This document shows, one piece after another, positions 6,199 through 9,100 of a stretch of DNA of 9,100 bases. The DNA comes from an uncultured Bacteroidaceae bacterium. Lineage in GTDB: Bacteria > Bacteroidota > Bacteroidia > Bacteroidales > Bacteroidaceae. Both the position numbers and the translations under genes were made by a program. Each line of letters opens with the position of its first letter. The stretch's first letter is position 1. The DNA lies in assembly GCA_934364765.1 (NCBI GenBank), contig CAKRMO010000029.1, forward strand, positions 1 to 9,100, read 5' to 3'. The notes under the pieces are model-generated. The model was given only the letters and a program-made list of their open reading frames with translations. It searched no databases and was not told the DNA's origin.

Positions 6199-7107
6199 AT
6201 GAGGCGCGCAAGGTTTGTCCTTCTAACAGCGTTGCTTGCGGTGTGCGCAAACTTTGCACAGGCGCAGATTGCAACCAACCTGAAGATAAGCGAAGTTGTT
6301 GTTGACAACCCCGCCGGGCTTATTGACGAATACGGAAAGCGGCCCGCGTGGATTGAGATTTGCAACACCTCATACGGTACGGTGAACCTGCGCAGCTGCT
6401 ACCTTACGACAAACCGCAAGGCCCTTGAGGAAATGCCCGTGCCTGAGAGGACAAAACTCATGTCGCCCGTTCCGCGAGGCGACGAGCGCACCAAACTCAA
6501 GGCGCAGGGACGCATTGTGCTCTTTGCCGACGGAGAGTCAAACCTCGGCACGCTGCACACAAATTTCACCCTCAACCCGGAAAAGGAAAACTTCATAGCC
6601 TTGTTCGACGGCGACGGACACACACTGCTCGACTCGGTAACAGTGCCGCCGTGCAAAGAGGCGGGAAGCTCATATGCGAGATTTCTCGCCCCCAACGGCA
6701 AAGACTATGTATGGAAATGGTGTCCCGCCGAAAAAGTAACGCCCGGCTGCGCCAACAGCAACGCGGGAATGACCGACAGCAAGGTGGCGGAGTTCAAGGA
6801 AAAAGACCCCTATGGCTTCGGAATGTCTGTTCTCGGCATGGGGATAGTGCTTTCGTGCCTCGTGCTGCTTTCGCTTTTCTTCTACCTGTTCGGCAAGATA
6901 TTCGCCAACGCGGGCAAGAGGCAGGCCAAGGCACAAGCGGCGGAAAGCGTCCCGGAGGAAGCGCCCGGAGATGACGACGGCGCAATTGCCGCCGTGATTG
7001 CGATGGCAATGAAGCAACACCGGTGCAACCTTCACGACTACGAAAGCGGCGTGCTTACAATAAGGCCGCGCCACACCAATTGGACAAGGACGGGAAACTG
7101 CAACTAA
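6199..7107 (+). CDS. mmdD: Lamin-tail/OadG fusion, delta (gamma-type) subunit of the Na+-pump decarboxylase
   Basis: A protein of 302 residues from the ATG at 6199. I prefer this to the GTG at 6178 because MRRARFVLLTALLAVCANFAQA is a clean signal peptide beginning there. Residues about 25-185 resemble a lamin-tail domain (LKISEVVVDNP, PAWIEICN, LHTNFTLN, IALFDGDGHTLLDSV, then TPGCAN), predicted to sit in the periplasm. A single membrane span follows (about 208-233, SVLGMGIVLSCLVLLSLFFY), then a charged Ala/Glu/Asp linker. The OadG/MmdD-type cytoplasmic end has AVIAMAM near 265 and HDYESGVLTI near 279. OadG-family subunits anchor and assemble the complex between the membrane beta subunit and the cytoplasmic carboxyltransferase. 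The usual family length is about 80-120 residues, so the extra length is the lamin-tail part. It lies 32 bases after mmdA. Confidence 0.82.
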   Translation: MRRARFVLLTALLAVCANFAQAQIATNLKISEVVVDNPAGLIDEYGKRPAWIEICNTSYGTVNLRSCYLTTNRKALEEMPVPERTKLMSPVPRGDERTKLKAQGRIVLFADGESNLGTLHTNFTLNPEKENFIALFDGDGHTLLDSVTVPPCKEAGSSYARFLAPNGKDYVWKWCPAEKVTPGCANSNAGMTDSKVAEFKEKDPYGFGMSVLGMGIVLSCLVLLSLFFYLFGKIFANAGKRQAKAQAAESVPEEAPGDDDGAIAAVIAMAMKQHRCNLHDYESGVLTIRPRHTNWTRTGNCN

Positions 7108-7135
7108 CAACATTAAATAAGAATTTGCTTTTGAT

Positions 7136-7408
7136 ATGAGAGTATATAACTACAAACTAAACGCCGGCACCCTTACAATAACCGTTGACGAGGCGGCCGG
7201 GGCAATTGCGGGAGTAACGGTGGAGGGAAACGAGCTTTCACTGCCCGAAGGATGCGAGGAGGAGGCTGTTGCGGCAATGGCTCTCGCCGTTGACAAGGCC
7301 ATAAACGAAGTTGTGCACGACGACGAAAGCGACGTGATAACGCTCAAGTCAGCCGCAACGCGCTGGAACTCTCCCGAGTTCCATTTCAGCACAGTTGAGA
7401 AAAACTAA
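7136..7408 (+). CDS. Small operon protein in the mmdE (epsilon) position
   Basis: A 90-residue soluble, acidic protein without signal peptide, membrane span or biotin site. It sits 28 bases after the delta gene and 23 bases before the carrier gene, the position of mmdE in the Veillonella mmdADECB operon. Its C-terminal half matches the end of the neighbouring delta subunit: AVAAMAL for AVIAMAM, then HDDESDVITLKSAATRW for HDYESGVLTIRPRHTNW (8 of 17 identical). Its N-terminal 31 residues match the start of the carrier gene downstream (M-[RK]-x-Y-x-Y-[KR]-x-N, [VI]-D-E, VTV-x-G; about 12 of 31 identical, no gaps). The Veillonella epsilon subunit was likewise reported to resemble the delta C-terminus, and it stabilises the complex. 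I infer an epsilon-like assembly subunit; the function is unproven. Confidence 0.7.
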   Translation: MRVYNYKLNAGTLTITVDEAAGAIAGVTVEGNELSLPEGCEEEAVAAMALAVDKAINEVVHDDESDVITLKSAATRWNSPEFHFSTVEKN

Positions 7409-7431
7409 CAACCGAAACAAAACATAAAGAG

Positions 7432-7905
7432 ATGAAACAATACAAATACCGCGTAAACGGAAAGAACTACGATGTGGCGATTGACGAGATTAACGGCAAG
7501 AACGCCAAGGTTACTGTAAACGGCATCAGCTATGATGTCGAGGTTGAAGGCGAGGCAGGCGAGGGTCTGGCCCCCATCAGCGGCGTTGACGCTGTTGCGG
7601 CATCCCCTGCGGCCGCTCCTGCAAAGGCGGCAGCCCCCGCCCCTGCAAGCAAGCCCGCCGCAGCTCCCAAGCCCGCGTCCGCGCCCGGCAAGGGAACGCC
7701 CCTGAAAGCCCCCCTGCCCGGCACGGTTACAGACATAAAGGTGGCTGTTGGCGACGCCGTGAAGAAAGGGCAGACTGTAGTTGTGCTTGAGGCAATGAAG
7801 ATGCAGAACAACATCAACGCCGAAAGCGACGGGACGGTAACATCCGTTGCCGTAAACAAGGGCGACGTCGTAAACGCTGACGACACTCTCATAACAATAG
7901 GCTAA
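7432..7905 (+). CDS. mmdC: Biotin carboxyl carrier subunit of methylmalonyl-CoA decarboxylase
   Basis: A 157-residue protein that shuttles the carboxyl group on biotin from the carboxyltransferase to the membrane beta subunit. Residues 1-40 form a small beta-rich N-terminal domain (MKQYKYRVNG, VTVNG). Residues about 41-88 are a flexible Ala/Pro/Lys-rich linker. Residues about 89-157 are a biotinyl/lipoyl domain with the canonical LEAMKMQ; Lys123 is the expected biotinylation site. GTPLKAPLPGTV at its start and VNKGDVV near the end are also typical. The preceding bases include ATAAAGAG, at most a weak ribosome-binding site. It lies in the operon with 23 bases before it and 13 bases to the beta gene. 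A BirA-type biotin ligase encoded elsewhere would be required. Confidence 0.93.
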   Translation: MKQYKYRVNGKNYDVAIDEINGKNAKVTVNGISYDVEVEGEAGEGLAPISGVDAVAASPAAAPAKAAAPAPASKPAAAPKPASAPGKGTPLKAPLPGTVTDIKVAVGDAVKKGQTVVVLEAMKMQNNINAESDGTVTSVAVNKGDVVNADDTLITIG

Positions 7906-7918
7906 CGGCAAAGGGGGA

Positions 7919-9076
7919 ATGAACGAATTCTGGCTCTTCCTTTCCACAAAGTTCAACGACTTCCTCACCTACACGGGAGTAGCCTGCGCGTCTTACCAGA
8001 ACCTCATTATGATTCTGGTGGGAATTGTGTTCATCTGGCTTGCAATCAAGAAAGACTTCGAGCCGCTGCTTCTCATTCCCATAGGGCTTGGCATAATTCT
8101 GGGCAACATACCGTTCAAGGCCGCCGGGCTGGAGATAGGAATATACGAGGACAACTCGGTGCTCAACTTCTTCTATTCCGGCGTGAAAGACGGCTGGTAT
8201 CCCCCGCTTATATTCCTCGGGATAGGCGCGATGACCGACTTTTCCGCCCTGATAGCCAACCCCAAGCTGCTGCTTATAGGCGGCGCGGCGCAATTCGGCA
8301 TTTTCGGGGCGTATATGCTCGCGCTGCTTTTGGGCTTCGAGCCCAACCAGGCGGCCGGCATAGCCATCATCGGCGGGGCTGACGGACCTACGGCAATATT
8401 CCTTTCGTCAAAACTCTCGCCTAACCTCATGGGGGCGATTGCCGTGTGCGCATACTCCTATATGGCCCTTGTGCCGGTAATCCAGCCGCCGCTGATGCGC
8501 CTGCTCACCACCAAGAAGGAGCGCGTGATACGCATGAAGCCGGCACGGCGCGTTTCGCAGACCGAAAGGATAGTGTTCCCTATTGTGGGACTTCTGCTCA
8601 CTACTTTCATAGTACCCTCTGGACTCCCGCTGCTCGGCATGCTGTTCTTCGGAAACCTGCTAAAGGAAAGCACCAAGACCACACGCCTTGCACAGACGGC
8701 TGGAAGCTCGCTAAACGACATAATAGTGATGCTCCTGGGTCTTACGGTGGGATGCTCCACACAGGCAAGCGTGTTCCTCACACGCGACACCATTTTCATC
8801 TTCATTCTCGGGGCGTTCTCGTTTGTCATCGCAAGCGCGTCGGGCATACTGTTCGTAAAGTTTATGAACCTTTTCCTTTCCAAGGGCAACAAGATAAACC
8901 CGCTTATCGGGAACGCCGGTGTTTCAGCCGTGCCGATGAGCGCGCGCATCTCAAACCAGATGGGGCTGAAATACGACAGCGGCAACTATCTGCTCATGCA
9001 CGCCATGGGGCCGAACGTTGCCGGAGTTATCGGCTCGGCTGTCCCAGCCGGCGTGCTGCTCGGTTTCCTGAACTGA
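7919..9076 (+). CDS. mmdB: Na+-translocating decarboxylase beta subunit (OadB/MmdB family)
   Basis: A 385-residue multispanning membrane protein that decarboxylates carboxybiotin and couples this to Na+ export. The key residues known from Klebsiella OadB are present: the Asp of GGADGPTAIF is D155 (equivalent to D203), and the NPLIGNAGVSAVPMSAR segment supplies N327, G331, S336 and R343 (equivalent to N373, G377, S382, R389). Hydrophobic stretches cover most of the chain, and the length is within the family's range. A purine-rich AAGGGGGA (7911-7918) runs directly into the ATG, too close to be an ideal Shine-Dalgarno. It is the last operon gene visible. The stop is followed by a small perfect hairpin, GAAACG/CGTTTC (9075-9089), which may begin a terminator that the window cuts. 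Databases may call it oxaloacetate decarboxylase beta, but the partner carboxyltransferase is of the acyl-CoA type. Confidence 0.95.
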   Translation: MNEFWLFLSTKFNDFLTYTGVACASYQNLIMILVGIVFIWLAIKKDFEPLLLIPIGLGIILGNIPFKAAGLEIGIYEDNSVLNFFYSGVKDGWYPPLIFLGIGAMTDFSALIANPKLLLIGGAAQFGIFGAYMLALLLGFEPNQAAGIAIIGGADGPTAIFLSSKLSPNLMGAIAVCAYSYMALVPVIQPPLMRLLTTKKERVIRMKPARRVSQTERIVFPIVGLLLTTFIVPSGLPLLGMLFFGNLLKESTKTTRLAQTAGSSLNDIIVMLLGLTVGCSTQASVFLTRDTIFIFILGAFSFVIASASGILFVKFMNLFLSKGNKINPLIGNAGVSAVPMSARISNQMGLKYDSGNYLLMHAMGPNVAGVIGSAVPAGVLLGFLN

Positions 9077-9100
9077 AACGGGGCGTTTCCTGCACAGCCG

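Noticed and set aside
4643..6274. A 543-codon open frame on the - strand across mmdA
   Set aside because: It is the antisense shadow of a clearly conserved gene. Its product is rich in A, V, H and L with no recognisable domain, and such frames are common opposite GC-rich codon usage.

Overview
The window looks like chromosomal DNA from a Bacteroidales bacterium, with a Prevotellaceae or Muribaculaceae-type gut or oral anaerobe most likely. The evidence is a BspA-like leucine-rich-repeat surface protein, a fasciclin-domain protein of the kind common in this order, start sites mostly without Shine-Dalgarno sequences, promoter -7 boxes of the Bacteroidetes form TAnnTTTG, and a sodium-pump decarboxylase operon whose gamma/delta subunit carries a lamin-tail domain. 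Everything coding is on the + strand. No tRNA, rRNA, CRISPR array or transposase gene is visible.

Layout. (1) 2-1399: 3' part of a fasciclin-domain secreted protein, cut by the left edge, closed by a strong intrinsic terminator (1427-1462). (2) 1463-2057: a gene-free stretch of about 600 bases. 1463-1563 shows nothing I recognise. It is followed by a 107-base repeat (copy A, 1564-1670), a run of palindromes (1674-1897), two 21-base tandem repeats (1900-1941), a promoter (1937-1966) and a foldable leader (1985-2044). (3) 2058-4115: a BspA-like protein with its own terminator (4149-4183). (4) 4184-4612: a second gene-free stretch, with the inverted partner repeat (copy B, 4219-4325), two small hairpins (4429-4470) and a probable promoter (4536-4543); 4326-4428 and 4471-4535 show nothing recognisable. 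(5) 4613-9076: a tight five-gene operon for a sodium-translocating methylmalonyl-CoA decarboxylase.

The operon order is carboxyltransferase alpha, membrane delta (OadG type), a 90-residue small protein, biotin carrier, membrane beta (OadB type). This matches the mmdADECB order described in Veillonella. The complex would decarboxylate (S)-methylmalonyl-CoA to propionyl-CoA in the succinate-to-propionate route and export Na+. The 90-residue protein sits in the mmdE position. It appears to join a carrier-like N-terminus to a delta-like C-terminus.

The most unusual signal is non-coding. The two 107-base repeats flank the BspA-like gene in opposite orientation, about 85 of 107 positions identical by hand count with no gaps. 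Inside each are four motifs (GTCYNATRTAG) whose reference bases are spaced exactly 21 bases apart, and individual motifs are flipped between the copies. I do not recognise this as a described element.
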